Assembly: GCA_937930305.1 (NCBI GenBank)
Contig: CALGLE010000002.1
Span: 1-64,000 of the forward strand
DNA length: 64,000 nucleotides
Source of the DNA: an uncultured Granulosicoccaceae bacterium
Lineage (GTDB): Bacteria > Pseudomonadota > Gammaproteobacteria > Granulosicoccales > Granulosicoccaceae
Direction: 5' to 3'
Both the position numbers and the translations under genes were made by a program. The notes under the pieces were generated by a model. The model did no database searches. It saw only the letters and a list, made by a program, of their open reading frames with translations, and was not told the origin of the DNA. Every line of letters starts with the position of its first letter. Position 1 is the stretch's first letter. Shown one piece after another: positions 9,150-19,151 of the stretch.

Positions 9150-9168
9150 TGTCACAAGTCGCTTAACT

Positions 9169-9792
9169 TCAATTATTCGCAGCTTTCTGTTTCGACCCGC
9201 CTTCATCTCGGAAGAAGCTCAATACGTTGCGGCAATTCTCCAGTGCGCGTCGAACGTCATCCGCATCTGGCTCAGGTTGAAACTCTAAGGATTCTAAAAC
9301 GCGAGTCTCGTTTTTAGCCGCTTCAACTTGTGACTGGATTTTTGCGGTTGCACGATTCATCGCTTCGCTGAGTTCAGAAAATTCTGTTTTATCACCCGAA
9401 CGCAAGCGAACATTCAGATTGCCATCGCCGATTTCGTTCAGCGCTCGATGCATGGCAAGAATCGGGTTACCCAGTTTACGTACAACATAGACAGCGATCG
9501 CTGTCGTTACCACCGCGTTAATGAGCAACATGATCGCTAGCCATTTCACCATCACAGCTCCCACCGACGGTATTTGTTCGTTGAGCATGGCCATGTCTTC
9601 TGAGGTGAACAACAGTGGCGCTGTGCCATCGACAATATCGCCTAACAGGAAGTAATAGAACACGCCTAAAACCAGCGTAGACTGCGCGATAAAAAACAAT
9701 GTCAGCCACATGACTCGGCGAACTTGACGAAACTGGAAAGTTTTATCGCGAACCAGCGACATTGGAAAGGCCGCATCAGATGAACGTGCCAT
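9169..9792 (-). CDS. HAMP-domain membrane protein without an output domain
   Basis: This is a protein of about 207 residues (ATG at 9792; an upstream ATG at 9810 is also open). Two membrane helices flank a short periplasmic loop of roughly 45 residues. They are followed by a HAMP domain (RKLGNPILAMHRALNEIGDGNLNVRL) and an acidic helical tail ending in NVLSFFRDEGG. There is no kinase, cyclase or methyl-accepting signalling domain, so it could be a signal-relay or scaffold protein. It lies just upstream of the TPR-metzincin gene on the same strand. A CRP-like palindrome lies about 125 bases upstream. Confidence 0.75.
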   Translation of the reverse strand: MARSSDAAFPMSLVRDKTFQFRQVRRVMWLTLFFIAQSTLVLGVFYYFLLGDIVDGTAPLLFTSEDMAMLNEQIPSVGAVMVKWLAIMLLINAVVTTAIAVYVVRKLGNPILAMHRALNEIGDGNLNVRLRSGDKTEFSELSEAMNRATAKIQSQVEAAKNETRVLESLEFQPEPDADDVRRALENCRNVLSFFRDEGGSKQKAANN

Positions 9793-9916
9793 AGGATTTC
9801 CCGTTAACATCAGTGAATTCGATGTTTAAGAAATCGGCCCACACGCACTAAGCTTTACGTCTCACCCGGCTGCGGGCGCCCTGTCTGAGCATAGAGAGTC
9901 TTCATTCATGGGTAAG

Positions 9917-9932
9917 TGTGAAAGAATTCACA
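9917..9932. promoter_or_regulatory. CRP/Vfr-like palindrome
   Basis: The sequence TGTGA-AAGAAT-TCACA matches the CRP consensus TGTGA-N6-TCACA exactly in both half-sites. It lies upstream of the HAMP-metzincin gene pair and downstream of the aroG-type gene. No CRP-family gene is in the window, so this is a sequence match only. On the plus strand it is followed by six T, so a terminator reading is also possible. Confidence 0.4.
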
Positions 9933-9963
9933 TTTTTTCCTCACCCCGTACTAAAACAGAAGC

Positions 9964-11007
9964 CTAGCGACGGGCTTTAACCGCTTCCGCCAAGCCTTCT
10001 AACATCGGTAAGGTATCGTCCCAGGATACACAAGCATCGGTGACGCTCTGGCCACGCACTAACGGCTTGTTTGAGGGACTCTGATTACCTTCAACCAAGT
10101 TACTTTCAATCATGACGCCCATGATGCGCGTATCGCCCAGTTTAAGTTGAGCACAAATATCACCACACACATACGCTTGCCGACGATGCAATTTGCGAGA
10201 ATTTGCGTGACTGCAATCTATCATGACGCGTTCTGGCAAACCCGCTTTAGAGAGTACGGCACACGCGGCATCAACACTGGCTGCATCGTAGTTCGTGTGC
10301 GAGCTACCGCCACGTAAAATTAAGTGCCCACCAGGATTACCCGAGGTTTTAAAAATCGCTGATTGACCCTCTTTTGTTACGGATAAAAAGTGGTGCGAGT
10401 GACGCGCAGCACCTATCGCATCAACCGCGATTTGCACACTACCCGCTGTGCCGTTTTTAAAACCCACCGGACAAGACAAACCCGAGGCTAACTCACGATG
10501 CCCCTGACTCTCTGTGGTGCGCGCACCAATGGCACCCCAACCTACCAAGTCTGCAATGAACTGCGGGCTAATTAAATCCAAGTATTCAACGCCTGCAGGA
10601 ACACCCAGGCTGTTGATGTCTGCTAACAACTTTCGAGCGATTTGCAGGCCACGATTAATTTGGAAACTGTTGTCCATCGCAGGGTCATTAATTAAGCCTT
10701 TCCAGCCAATCGTCGTGCGAGGCTTTTCAAAATATACGCGCATGATCAAACACAGATCTTTCGAAAAAGTGTCTTGCAATTTGACCAAATTTTTTGCGTA
10801 TTCAAGCGCTGCATCAGGATCGTGAATGGAACAGGGCCCCACCACGACCGCAAGACGATCGTCTTCGCCGTTTAGAATGCGTTGAACCGCATCTCGCGCT
10901 TTGGTAACCGTGGCGGCGGCTTGTTCAGACACCGGTATGTCACGGATTAATTGCGCCGGGGCAACAAGTTCTTCAGTGCTAGTAATGCGTAGATCGTCAG
11001 TAGACAT
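9964..11007 (-). CDS. Class I 3-deoxy-7-phosphoheptulonate (DAHP) synthase
   Basis: This 347-residue enzyme condenses phosphoenolpyruvate and erythrose 4-phosphate in the first step of the shikimate pathway. It matches the AroF/AroG/AroH type along its length: VVGPCSIHDP near residue 55, the PRTTIGWKGLINDP region, and the C-terminal MIDCSHANSRK and GVMIESNLVEGNQ metal- and substrate-binding segments. Which feedback amino acid controls it cannot be told by eye, so no aroF/G/H letter is assigned. It follows hisG by 22 bases on the same strand. Confidence 0.92.
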   Translation of the reverse strand: MSTDDLRITSTEELVAPAQLIRDIPVSEQAAATVTKARDAVQRILNGEDDRLAVVVGPCSIHDPDAALEYAKNLVKLQDTFSKDLCLIMRVYFEKPRTTIGWKGLINDPAMDNSFQINRGLQIARKLLADINSLGVPAGVEYLDLISPQFIADLVGWGAIGARTTESQGHRELASGLSCPVGFKNGTAGSVQIAVDAIGAARHSHHFLSVTKEGQSAIFKTSGNPGGHLILRGGSSHTNYDAASVDAACAVLSKAGLPERVMIDCSHANSRKLHRRQAYVCGDICAQLKLGDTRIMGVMIESNLVEGNQSPSNKPLVRGQSVTDACVSWDDTLPMLEGLAEAVKARR

Positions 11008-11029
11008 AGTTATTCAAATTCAAGCGAGT

Positions 11030-11662
11030 TTAGCCTGCAGCAACCGCTGCACGCAGACGTTCAATAATTGGAGCAATCGATGCGTGTGAAATTTTCATCG
11101 ACACCCGATTTACCACCAAACGAGCGCTGCTGTTCGCAACGTGTTCTAAGGCCTCAAGCCCATTCGCGCGTAAGGTGTTGCCGGTGTCAACCACGTCTAC
11201 AATAACATCGGCTAAGCCAGTTAATGGGGCTAATTCCATCGAGCCGTATAACTTAATGATTTCCACCTGTCGGCCGGTCGCAGCGAAGTGCTCGCGCGCG
11301 CAATGCGTGTATTTGGTGGCGACCCTTAGCCGATGTTTTTGGCTCAAATCTAGCTCTGGTGGGCCGCAGACCATTAATTTGCAGCTGGCTATGCCCAAAT
11401 CTAACGGTTCGATCAATCCCTCGCCGCCGTGCTCGAGTAATACATCTTTGCCCACAACGCCAAGGTCCGCACCACCGTGCTGCACATAGGTCGCCACATC
11501 TGAAGCACGAACAATGAGAAATTCAACGTCCCCACTTTGCGAAGGCAATATAAGTTTTCGAGACGTTTCGGGTGACTCTGACGGGCGTATTCCGGCAGCA
11601 GCTAACAGCGGCAGGGTGTCATCAAAAATTCGTCCCTTCGATAAGGCGATTCTTAAAGTCAC
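11030..11662 (-). CDS. hisG: ATP phosphoribosyltransferase, short form
   Basis: HisG joins ATP and PRPP in the first step of histidine synthesis. At 210 residues this is the short form, which lacks the C-terminal regulatory domain and in known organisms needs HisZ; no hisZ is in this window. Family segments include the start [19 protein letters not shown], the PRPP-site region [19 protein letters not shown], and the [11 protein letters not shown] end. It follows murA without a gap (stop and start abut). In related genomes hisD and hisC usually follow; here an aroG-type gene does. Confidence 0.94.
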   Translation of the reverse strand: MTLRIALSKGRIFDDTLPLLAAAGIRPSESPETSRKLILPSQSGDVEFLIVRASDVATYVQHGGADLGVVGKDVLLEHGGEGLIEPLDLGIASCKLMVCGPPELDLSQKHRLRVATKYTHCAREHFAATGRQVEIIKLYGSMELAPLTGLADVIVDVVDTGNTLRANGLEALEHVANSSARLVVNRVSMKISHASIAPIIERLRAAVAAG

Positions 11663-12961
<1,299 letters not shown>

Positions 12962-12989
12962 CTATCGGCCTGAAGACGCAATTATACGA

Positions 12990-13289
12990 TTATATGAGGG
13001 TGCTGACTTGGCAGATCTCGGACAGTTGGCGTATAGATTCGGGCAAATTCTGATGAATAACGCGGCAGTTGTTACTGGTGGCCAGCCCTTGCCATTCCAA
13101 CAACAGCGCAAGGGCTGCGCTGTTGGCCTCAGTCACCTCAGAAAAATCCAGGATTAATTCGCGATTGGGCTGTAAGTACTGCACGACTTCCACCAACAGT
13201 TGTGGTGCAGTATCGAAATCAATCACACCATGGAGGTGACACAGATCCCCATCAAGCCTTATGCCCTGGTTCATAGCAGCGCTTCTCAT
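12990..13289 (-). CDS. mlaB: STAS-domain protein of the Mla transporter
   Basis: MlaB is the small cytoplasmic STAS protein that binds the MlaF ATPase in the MlaFEDB complex, which moves phospholipids between the outer and inner membranes. The 99-residue ORF has the STAS pattern, including the loop LILDFSEVTEANSAALALLLEW. The start may be the first Met or the Met at residue 6. It follows mlaC by three bases. Sequence similarity is low, as usual for MlaB, so the gene position carries part of the call. Confidence 0.87.
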   Translation of the reverse strand: MRSAAMNQGIRLDGDLCHLHGVIDFDTAPQLLVEVVQYLQPNRELILDFSEVTEANSAALALLLEWQGLATSNNCRVIHQNLPESIRQLSEICQVSTLI

Positions 13290-13292
13290 GCC

Positions 13293-13913
13293 TTACCGGC
13301 TATTACGTTCTTTCAGGAAGGCCAGCAGACCGTCAATTCCTTTGGCGTTAATCTCGTCGGTAAATTTTTGCCGAAAGTTATTCACAAGACTCAAACCAGC
13401 CACTTCGATATCGTAGATTTTCCAACCGTCCTTATCACGCAGTTTGTAAATCGCGGGCACATCCGAGCCACCTTTTTGCAAAAAGGCGGTTCTCACCACG
13501 GCCCGATCCTCCCGGCTCTCTGGGCGAAAATTTTCAAATTTAATTTGCTCACCGCCGTACTGCGTCATGGCGCTACTGTAAGTATTTAGCAGCAGGGCTT
13601 GAAATTCTGTCACCAATTCTTCTTGCTGAGCCTTATCGGCTTTGCGCCAATTCTTACCAATGGACAAACGCGTCATGGTGCGAAAATCAATGTGCGGCAC
13701 GATAACTTCATCCACTTTGGCTTGAAGAAGAGACGAATCTTTTTTCACCTCTTCTAAGTTCTCGCCAAGAAACGACAACATGTTAGTGATGGCGGTTTCA
13801 ACGATCACTTGCGCGGGGTGATCATCCTGCGCTTGGGCCGAACCTGTAATCACTAGCATGATCAACGCTGCAGTCGTTGCAAAAATTTTATTTTTCATTG
13901 TCCAAATGTTCAT
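13293..13913 (-). CDS. mlaC: Periplasmic phospholipid shuttle MlaC
   Basis: MlaC carries single phospholipids between the outer-membrane MlaA complex and the inner-membrane MlaFEDB complex. The 206-residue ORF begins with a signal peptide (ATTAALIMLVITGSAQA) and then the conserved Tol-tolerance/MlaC domain: PHIDFRTMTRLSIGKNWRKA, and the later DGWKIYDIEVAGLSLVNNFR. It sits between mlaD and mlaB, with normal family length. Confidence 0.94.
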   Translation of the reverse strand: MNIWTMKNKIFATTAALIMLVITGSAQAQDDHPAQVIVETAITNMLSFLGENLEEVKKDSSLLQAKVDEVIVPHIDFRTMTRLSIGKNWRKADKAQQEELVTEFQALLLNTYSSAMTQYGGEQIKFENFRPESREDRAVVRTAFLQKGGSDVPAIYKLRDKDGWKIYDIEVAGLSLVNNFRQKFTDEINAKGIDGLLAFLKERNSR

Positions 13914-13955
13914 TCTTTCGTCCTTCTTTGAGATTGAAATAAACCCGGTGTTGAT

Positions 13956-14405
13956 TTACTGATTAACCAACACCCGTCCAATCAATCGTTCAAGCACCAA
14001 CGCCGATTGCGTCAGCTCAAATTCGTCTCCGTCAGCCAGGTATTCTTCCTCACCGCCAGGGTCGAGCCCTATGTACTGTTCACCGAGTAAGCCCGCGGTG
14101 TAAATGCTGGCGCTGGTATCAATCGGAAATTCTTGATAGTCGTTATCGATATTCAGAGTGACTTTGGCCTGAAAGGTTTCTGCGTCATATTCAATTTTTG
14201 AGACCTGCCCCACGCGAACACCGCTAGCCGATACCGGAGCCCTGGGTTTCAATCCGCCAATATTCTCAAAATACGCGGTTACCTCATAACCACTACCGCC
14301 AGTCAAACTAGCCAAATTGCTGACCTTCATCGCCAAAATAAACATCGCGATGAAAAACAGCAGCATGAAAAAGCCAACTAACGTTTCTAATGTTCGAACA
14401 TTCAT
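13956..14405 (-). CDS. mlaD: Inner-membrane MCE-domain protein MlaD
   Basis: MlaD forms the hexameric MCE ring of the Mla transporter. The start is set at the ATG at 14405 (MNVRTLETLVGFFMLLF), which gives one N-terminal membrane anchor followed by the MCE domain (GLKPRAPVSASGVRVGQV, then YTAGLLGEQYIGLDPGG). The open frame runs on upstream to 14531, but that part overlaps mlaE and is not family sequence. Length is 149 residues. It is 11 bases after mlaE. Confidence 0.94.
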   Translation of the reverse strand: MNVRTLETLVGFFMLLFFIAMFILAMKVSNLASLTGGSGYEVTAYFENIGGLKPRAPVSASGVRVGQVSKIEYDAETFQAKVTLNIDNDYQEFPIDTSASIYTAGLLGEQYIGLDPGGEEEYLADGDEFELTQSALVLERLIGRVLVNQ

Positions 14406-14416
14406 TTCAAGCGGCC

Positions 14417-15196
14417 CTATACCGAAAACATGACGGCGGTGAGAAGAAAATCCAACCCCAAAACCGCTAAAGAGGATTTCACAACGGTTCGGGTGGTCGC
14501 ACTGGCCACACCCTCTGGCGTGGGTACACAATCCGCACCTTCAAATATGGCTATCCATGTCACTACCAAGCCAAACACCACGGCCTTAATTAAACCGGTT
14601 AACACATCGCTGCTAAAACTCACCGCGCTTTGCATCTGTGACCAATAAGCACCGACGTCCACACCCAGCAGTTCCACACCCACTAAATGGCCACCAAGTA
14701 CGCCAACAGCACTGAACATCGCAGCAAGCATCGGAAGAGATAGAAAGCCTGCCAGCAGCCGAGGAGCGAAGATTCGCTGGAAAGGATCAATGGCCATCAT
14801 TTCCAAACCCGACAATTGTTCAGTGGATTTCATTAAACCAATTTCAGCGGTCAGCGCAGAGCCGGCTCTACCGGCAAACAACAATCCGGTGACCACCGGC
14901 CCAAGCTCCCTCACTAAGGTAAGAGCCACCACCACCCCTAAAGATTCCTCAGCGCCGAACTGAACTAAGGTGTTGTATCCCTGTAAAGCCAACACCATGC
15001 CCACAAACAAGCCCGAGACTAAAATTATGGAGAGGGTTTTTACTCCACTGGCGTGTAACTGCTGCATAACCAGGGAAAAACGCCGAACCGCGGACCCCAT
15101 CCCAATAAGCGTTTGCGCTAGAAAAACGTGCGCTCGCCCTAAGGCTTGCACAGATTCCAATGTGCGAGCGCCCAATAAACGCACGGAATTAAGCAT
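14417..15196 (-). CDS. mlaE: Mla transporter permease MlaE
   Basis: MlaE is the membrane-embedded permease dimer of MlaFEDB. The ORF has the MlaE/YrbE pattern (FVGMVLALQGYNTLVQFGAEESLG, then RELGPVVTGLLFAGRAGSALTAEIG) and about five membrane helices. The ATG at 15196 is preferred because an AGGA lies nine bases before it; the frame is also open from an ATG at 15211. The start overlaps the end of mlaF by a few bases. Confidence 0.94.
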   Translation of the reverse strand: MLNSVRLLGARTLESVQALGRAHVFLAQTLIGMGSAVRRFSLVMQQLHASGVKTLSIILVSGLFVGMVLALQGYNTLVQFGAEESLGVVVALTLVRELGPVVTGLLFAGRAGSALTAEIGLMKSTEQLSGLEMMAIDPFQRIFAPRLLAGFLSLPMLAAMFSAVGVLGGHLVGVELLGVDVGAYWSQMQSAVSFSSDVLTGLIKAVVFGLVVTWIAIFEGADCVPTPEGVASATTRTVVKSSLAVLGLDFLLTAVMFSV

Positions 15197-16013
15197 CAAG
15201 ACGTTCCTCATGCGAGGCTAAATCAGCCGCGTAATCTGGCGCGCTGAGCTGAAATGGCACGGGCCCATCCGGGCGGCCATTTAAAAATTGTTGCACCCAA
15301 GCCGATTCGCTGTTTTGCAGAGCTTCCGGGCTACCAGACTCCACCACCTTTCCTTCCGAGATAACAATAACGTGATCTGAAATTGATAAAGATTCGCCTA
15401 AATCGTGTGAAACGATGAGAGACGTTAGACCCAAAGCTTGGTTAACCGTACGGATAAGTTCCAGTAGGACACCCATTGAAATAGGGTCTTGCCCAGTGAA
15501 GGGTTCGTCGTACATGATCATCATGGGGTCCATCACCAGGGCCCGAGCAAGTGCCGCACGCCGCGCCATTCCGCCAGAGAGTTCAGCCGGCATTAAGTCC
15601 CGGGCGCCACGCAGACCCACCGCATGCAGACGCATTAGCACCAGTTTATGAATGAGAGACTCAGGTAGTTTGGTGTGTTCTCGCAGAGGAAACGCCACGT
15701 TGTCGAACACGTTCAAATCGGTGAGCAAAGCACCCGATTGAAACAACATACCCATGCGTTTTCTCAGGCTATACAAATCTCGTCGTGACAGCGCTGCCAC
15801 GTGCAGGCCGTCCACATCAATCTGCCCTGCACTGGGTTTCTCTTGCCCACCGATGAGCTTGAGCAGCGTCGTTTTACCGGTTCCGCTAGGCCCAAGTATC
15901 GTGGTAATTTTCCCACGTGGGATATCGGCATTTAAGCCCTTGAAAATCGCTTTTGATCCACGGCTAAAGTGCAAGTCGCGAATTTTGACCAGCGTGCTGT
16001 GTGGGTCTGACAA
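15189..16013 (-). CDS. mlaF: Mla transporter ATPase MlaF
   Basis: This is the ATP-binding subunit that powers MlaFEDB. The 274-residue ORF has Walker A (GPSGTGKTT), the ABC signature (ELSGGMARRAALARAL) and Walker B (MIMYDEPFTGQDP), with the H-loop in LIVSHD. It is the first gene of the minus-strand run mlaF-E-D-C-B-murA-hisG. It is divergent from mlaA, so the 180-base gap probably holds promoters in both directions. Confidence 0.95.
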   Translation of the reverse strand: MSDPHSTLVKIRDLHFSRGSKAIFKGLNADIPRGKITTILGPSGTGKTTLLKLIGGQEKPSAGQIDVDGLHVAALSRRDLYSLRKRMGMLFQSGALLTDLNVFDNVAFPLREHTKLPESLIHKLVLMRLHAVGLRGARDLMPAELSGGMARRAALARALVMDPMMIMYDEPFTGQDPISMGVLLELIRTVNQALGLTSLIVSHDLGESLSISDHVIVISEGKVVESGSPEALQNSESAWVQQFLNGRPDGPVPFQLSAPDYAADLASHEERLDA

Positions 16014-16195
16014 AAAAGTTATCTCTTAAGGTTTGAAACTTGTGGGTTGTCCGTGCACTCAGTGTACCAGTACGGCCCGAAAACCCAGCCTGCTGACTGT
16101 ATCGACATGTACCTTTTTGCAGCTGCGCAGGCGCACCTTCCAGAACGGAGTCGCTACACTTAAACCATTCCGCACCGAATTCACGGTACCTACAC

Positions 16196-17062
16196 ATGTT
16201 CCGCCTCTTATTAGTCGTCCCGCTTCTGCTTATCACAGCCTGCGCAACGAATCCGCCGAACGGGCCGGTATACGACCCATGGGAACCGGTTAATCGAAAA
16301 GTGTACGCGTTCAACAACGCGTTGGACCGAGCGGTATTAAAACCGGTAGCTACCGGTTACCGGAAAGTGACCCCAGATCCTGTTGAAACCGGTGTGAAGA
16401 ATTTCTTCAGCAACTTGAATGACATCAGCGTCGTGGTGAATGATTTGTTGCAAGGAAAATTCAAACAAGCCGCCAGTGACGCCAGTCGATTGCTGGTCAA
16501 CTCCACGATTGGCATTGGCGGCATAATCGATTGGGGCACACCCTTGGGATTGCCAAAGCATTCGGAATCGTTTGGACAAACACTGGGCGTATGGGGAGTC
16601 GGAGAAGGCCCTTATGTGGTGTTGCCTCTGTATGGACCGAATAACATTCGAAGCAGCGCCGGGCTAATCACCGAAACCCTTTATTTGAACCCAATTGGCG
16701 AAATACCCAAGCGCAATCCTCGTGTCGGGTTGACGGTATTGTCCGTCGTCAGTCTGCGTGCACAGTTACTGGATGCGAGTTCCTTGCTAGATCGTGTGGC
16801 CCTGGATCCCTACCAAACCACCCGAGACTTTTGGATTACCCGACATCGAAGCCTCACTTGGGATGGCACGAAGGACGTGCGGCCAAAACCTGCCGTATCT
16901 CCAGACACAGACGAGCTGGATGAGATGGACGAGCTAGATGAGCTAGATGAGCTAGATGAGCTAGATGAGCTAGATGAGCTAGATGAGCTAGATGAGCTAG
17001 ATGAGCTAGATGAGCTAGATGAGCTGGATGAGCTGGATGAGCTGGACGCGCTAGATAAATGA
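16196..17062 (+). CDS. mlaA: Outer-membrane lipoprotein MlaA (VacJ) with an acidic repeat tail
   Basis: MlaA removes mislocalised phospholipids from the outer leaflet of the outer membrane and passes them to MlaC. A lipobox ends at C16 (LLLITAC). The family core follows (DPWEPVNRKVYAFNNALDR to about residue 225, with NDLLQGKFKQAASDASRLLVNS). Residues 239-286 are 16 tripeptides, nearly all Asp-Glu-Leu, encoded by a 9 bp tandem repeat, followed by Asp-Lys and the stop. MlaA proteins do not normally carry such a tail. The gene is divergent from mlaF, so all Mla parts are adjacent here. The tail is probably variable between strains. Confidence 0.93.
   Translation: MFRLLLVVPLLLITACATNPPNGPVYDPWEPVNRKVYAFNNALDRAVLKPVATGYRKVTPDPVETGVKNFFSNLNDISVVVNDLLQGKFKQAASDASRLLVNSTIGIGGIIDWGTPLGLPKHSESFGQTLGVWGVGEGPYVVLPLYGPNNIRSSAGLITETLYLNPIGEIPKRNPRVGLTVLSVVSLRAQLLDASSLLDRVALDPYQTTRDFWITRHRSLTWDGTKDVRPKPAVSPDTDELDEMDELDELDELDELDELDELDELDELDELDELDELDELDELDALDK
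16910..17053 (+). repeat. 9 bp tandem repeat inside the mlaA 3' end
   Basis: Sixteen in-frame 9-base units encode 14 DEL, one DEM and one DAL. Nine consecutive units (16937-17017) are identical GATGAGCTA; the flanking units differ by one or two bases. Perfect identity in the middle suggests recent expansion by slipped-strand mispairing. Because the unit is a multiple of three, changes in number would lengthen or shorten the tail without breaking the frame. Confidence 0.95.
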
Positions 17063-17099
17063 GGAACCTGGAAGCCTTAGGCGGTGTAAAGTCAGGCCT

Positions 17100-18083
17100 G
17101 TGAAAACCGAAATACAGACCGATCATCAGCAATGGATCGCATTAGCCAACGATGTTCTGAACATCGAGGCTGAGGCCATCCAAGCGCTGCAAACACGACT
17201 GGATGCGTCTTTCGTGGCTGCTTGTGAGCTATTGCTGGAGGCTCGTGGCCGTGTAGTGGTCTGCGGTGTTGGGAAATCTGGACATATCGGGCACAAGATC
17301 GCCGCGACCCTTGCCAGCACGGGCACACCCTCCTTTTTCCTCCACGCGGCAGAAGCCACGCACGGCGATTTGGGCATGATTTGCTCTGACGATGTCGTTA
17401 TTGCTATCTCCCAATCGGGAACCTCGCAAGAATTGTTGGCACTCCTGCCTGGAATCAAGCGCCTTGGTTGCCCCATTATTAGTATGAGTGGCAACAATGA
17501 GTCCCCGTTGGTTGAGGCTGCAACCGTCTCGTTAGACGTCAGCGTGGCGCGCGAAGCTTGCCCGCTGGGACTGGCACCTACCGCTAGCACGACAGCCACC
17601 TTAGCGCTGGGCGATGCACTGTCCATTGCCCTGTTGGGGGCTCGTGGATTTAACAAAGATGACTTCGCACGATCGCATCCCGGTGGCCGTTTGGGCCGTC
17701 GATTATTGGTCCGTGTGGGCGATGTTATGGCCAGTGGCACGGATATGCCGGTTGTGACCCCTGGAGAGCAGTTGACTAATGCCCTTTTAGAAATGAGCGC
17801 GCGCGGTCTGGGCATGGTCGCAGTGGTTGACAATACCAAGTTGCTGGGTGTGTTCACTGACGGAGATTTACGCCGCGCCATTGACCGCGGCGCTGACGTG
17901 CGGCAAGTCACGGTCGATGCCGTTATGACCACAAACCCATTGACCATCGAAGACAACGCACTGGCGTTTGATGCGGTCAGTCGCATGCAAGAACACAAAA
18001 TCACCTCACTGCCTGCCGTTAAAAACACACAGCTTGTCGGCGTCGTTACCATGCACCAGCTGCTGCAATCGGGTGTTGTGTAA
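17100..18083 (+). CDS. kdsD: Arabinose-5-phosphate isomerase
   Basis: KdsD interconverts ribulose 5-phosphate and arabinose 5-phosphate, the first step towards Kdo of the LPS core. The 327-residue ORF starts at GTG. It has an N-terminal SIS sugar-isomerase domain (VVVCGVGKSGHIGHKIAATLASTG, then HAAEATHGDLGM) and two C-terminal CBS domains. Its stop overlaps the lptC start by one base (TAATG). The phosphatase gene kdsC, often found between kdsD and lptC, is absent here. Confidence 0.95.
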   Translation: MKTEIQTDHQQWIALANDVLNIEAEAIQALQTRLDASFVAACELLLEARGRVVVCGVGKSGHIGHKIAATLASTGTPSFFLHAAEATHGDLGMICSDDVVIAISQSGTSQELLALLPGIKRLGCPIISMSGNNESPLVEAATVSLDVSVAREACPLGLAPTASTTATLALGDALSIALLGARGFNKDDFARSHPGGRLGRRLLVRVGDVMASGTDMPVVTPGEQLTNALLEMSARGLGMVAVVDNTKLLGVFTDGDLRRAIDRGADVRQVTVDAVMTTNPLTIEDNALAFDAVSRMQEHKITSLPAVKNTQLVGVVTMHQLLQSGVV

Positions 18084-18664
18084 TGCGGTGGATATCGAAA
18101 TATTGGCCGATTGTGCCACTGTTGCTGTTGGCCTTACTGGCGCGTGATTGGGTGGAAGATGCACCTGATTCTGTGCAAGTTGAGGAAACCATCGATATGC
18201 GTCAAACGCAGTCAGATTATTATTTGGAAGAATTTACCACCCGTAAGTTCGATGAAAATGGCGATTTAGAGTATCGAGTATCTGGAGAAAGCTTACTGCA
18301 CTATCCTGAAGATGATCGCTCGGAAATCACCGCGCCTAATGTCATACTGCTGCGCGAGGGTATCCGCTGGGACATCACCTCGAAACAAGGCGAAATGTTG
18401 CGTAATCCAGATACCTTCACCCTAAGCGGCGATGTGCTTTTGGAACGAGCGGGTAATAACATCGACGGAGTCAGTATTCGCACCGAAAAATTGTCCGTTC
18501 GAACCGATAACAATGAAGTGAGCACGGATCAACCAATTGAGGTCATTGCCGATGGTTGGAGCATGAGCTCCATTGGGCTACAAACCTCCATCGACGAAGG
18601 CAAATTGGTTTTTTTATCAAAGGTTACAGGGCACTATGACGTTGCAACACCGGATTCTGAATAA
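18083..18664 (+). CDS. lptC: LPS export protein LptC
   Basis: LptC is the bitopic inner-membrane protein that takes LPS from LptB2FG and hands it to LptA. The 193-residue ORF has one N-terminal membrane helix (YWPIVPLLLLALLARDW) and a periplasmic beta-rich domain with the family pattern (TRKFDENGDLEYRVSGESLLHYPEDD). It is coupled to kdsD by a one-base overlap and overlaps lptA by 29 bases. Confidence 0.92.
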   Translation: MRWISKYWPIVPLLLLALLARDWVEDAPDSVQVEETIDMRQTQSDYYLEEFTTRKFDENGDLEYRVSGESLLHYPEDDRSEITAPNVILLREGIRWDITSKQGEMLRNPDTFTLSGDVLLERAGNNIDGVSIRTEKLSVRTDNNEVSTDQPIEVIADGWSMSSIGLQTSIDEGKLVFLSKVTGHYDVATPDSE

Positions 18665-19151
18665 AATCGCACTGCAAGCTATCGTGCTTGCACTCAGCGT
18701 TTTCGCAACCCTCGCCTACGCTAAAAAAGGTGATGAAAACCAGCCTATTGATGTGAGCGCAGATCGCTCGGAATACGATGACAAAGCCGGCATTCAACGC
18801 TTGGTAGGAAACGTAGAAATTGTGCAAGGCAGCATGAAGATCAAAGCACAAGAAATCGCCATTCACCTTAAAGAGAATCGGCTTGCAAGAATAGAAGGCG
18901 ATGGCAACCCGATTCGATTTGAACAACTGAACGACGCCAATGAATCGATTGTGGGTGAAGCCAATTCAATCGACTACAACGCGGTTGATGGCACGCTCAT
19001 ATTGATAGGCAACGCCCGGCTAAAACAACCCCGCCAAGAACTCAATAGCAATCGCATTGTGTTTAATTCCCGCGCCCAAACGGTGAAAGCCGACGGCGGC
19101 GATCAAGGTCGTGTCAGCATTCGCATTCAACCCCCCAAAGCGGAACAATGA
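18636..19151 (+). CDS. lptA: Periplasmic LPS-bridge protein LptA
   Basis: LptA polymerises into the periplasmic bridge along which LPS moves to the outer membrane. The start is set at the ATG at 18636 ([10 protein letters not shown]), giving a signal peptide ending ATLAYA near residue 30; the frame is open further upstream, but that part lies inside lptC. The OstA/LptA jelly-roll domain follows ([38 protein letters not shown]). Length is about 171 residues. Confidence 0.93.
   Translation: MTLQHRILNKIALQAIVLALSVFATLAYAKKGDENQPIDVSADRSEYDDKAGIQRLVGNVEIVQGSMKIKAQEIAIHLKENRLARIEGDGNPIRFEQLNDANESIVGEANSIDYNAVDGTLILIGNARLKQPRQELNSNRIVFNSRAQTVKADGGDQGRVSIRIQPPKAEQ

Noticed and set aside
16854..17132. 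Minus-strand frame with a repeated Leu-Ala-His motif
   Set aside because: It is the complement of the mlaA DEL repeat; the regular motif is a by-product of the 9 bp repeat and there is no start region or family match.
17126..18052. 308-codon open frame antisense to kdsD
   Set aside because: It lies entirely within a confident gene on the other strand, and its Ser/Thr/Arg-rich composition is typical of a shadow frame.
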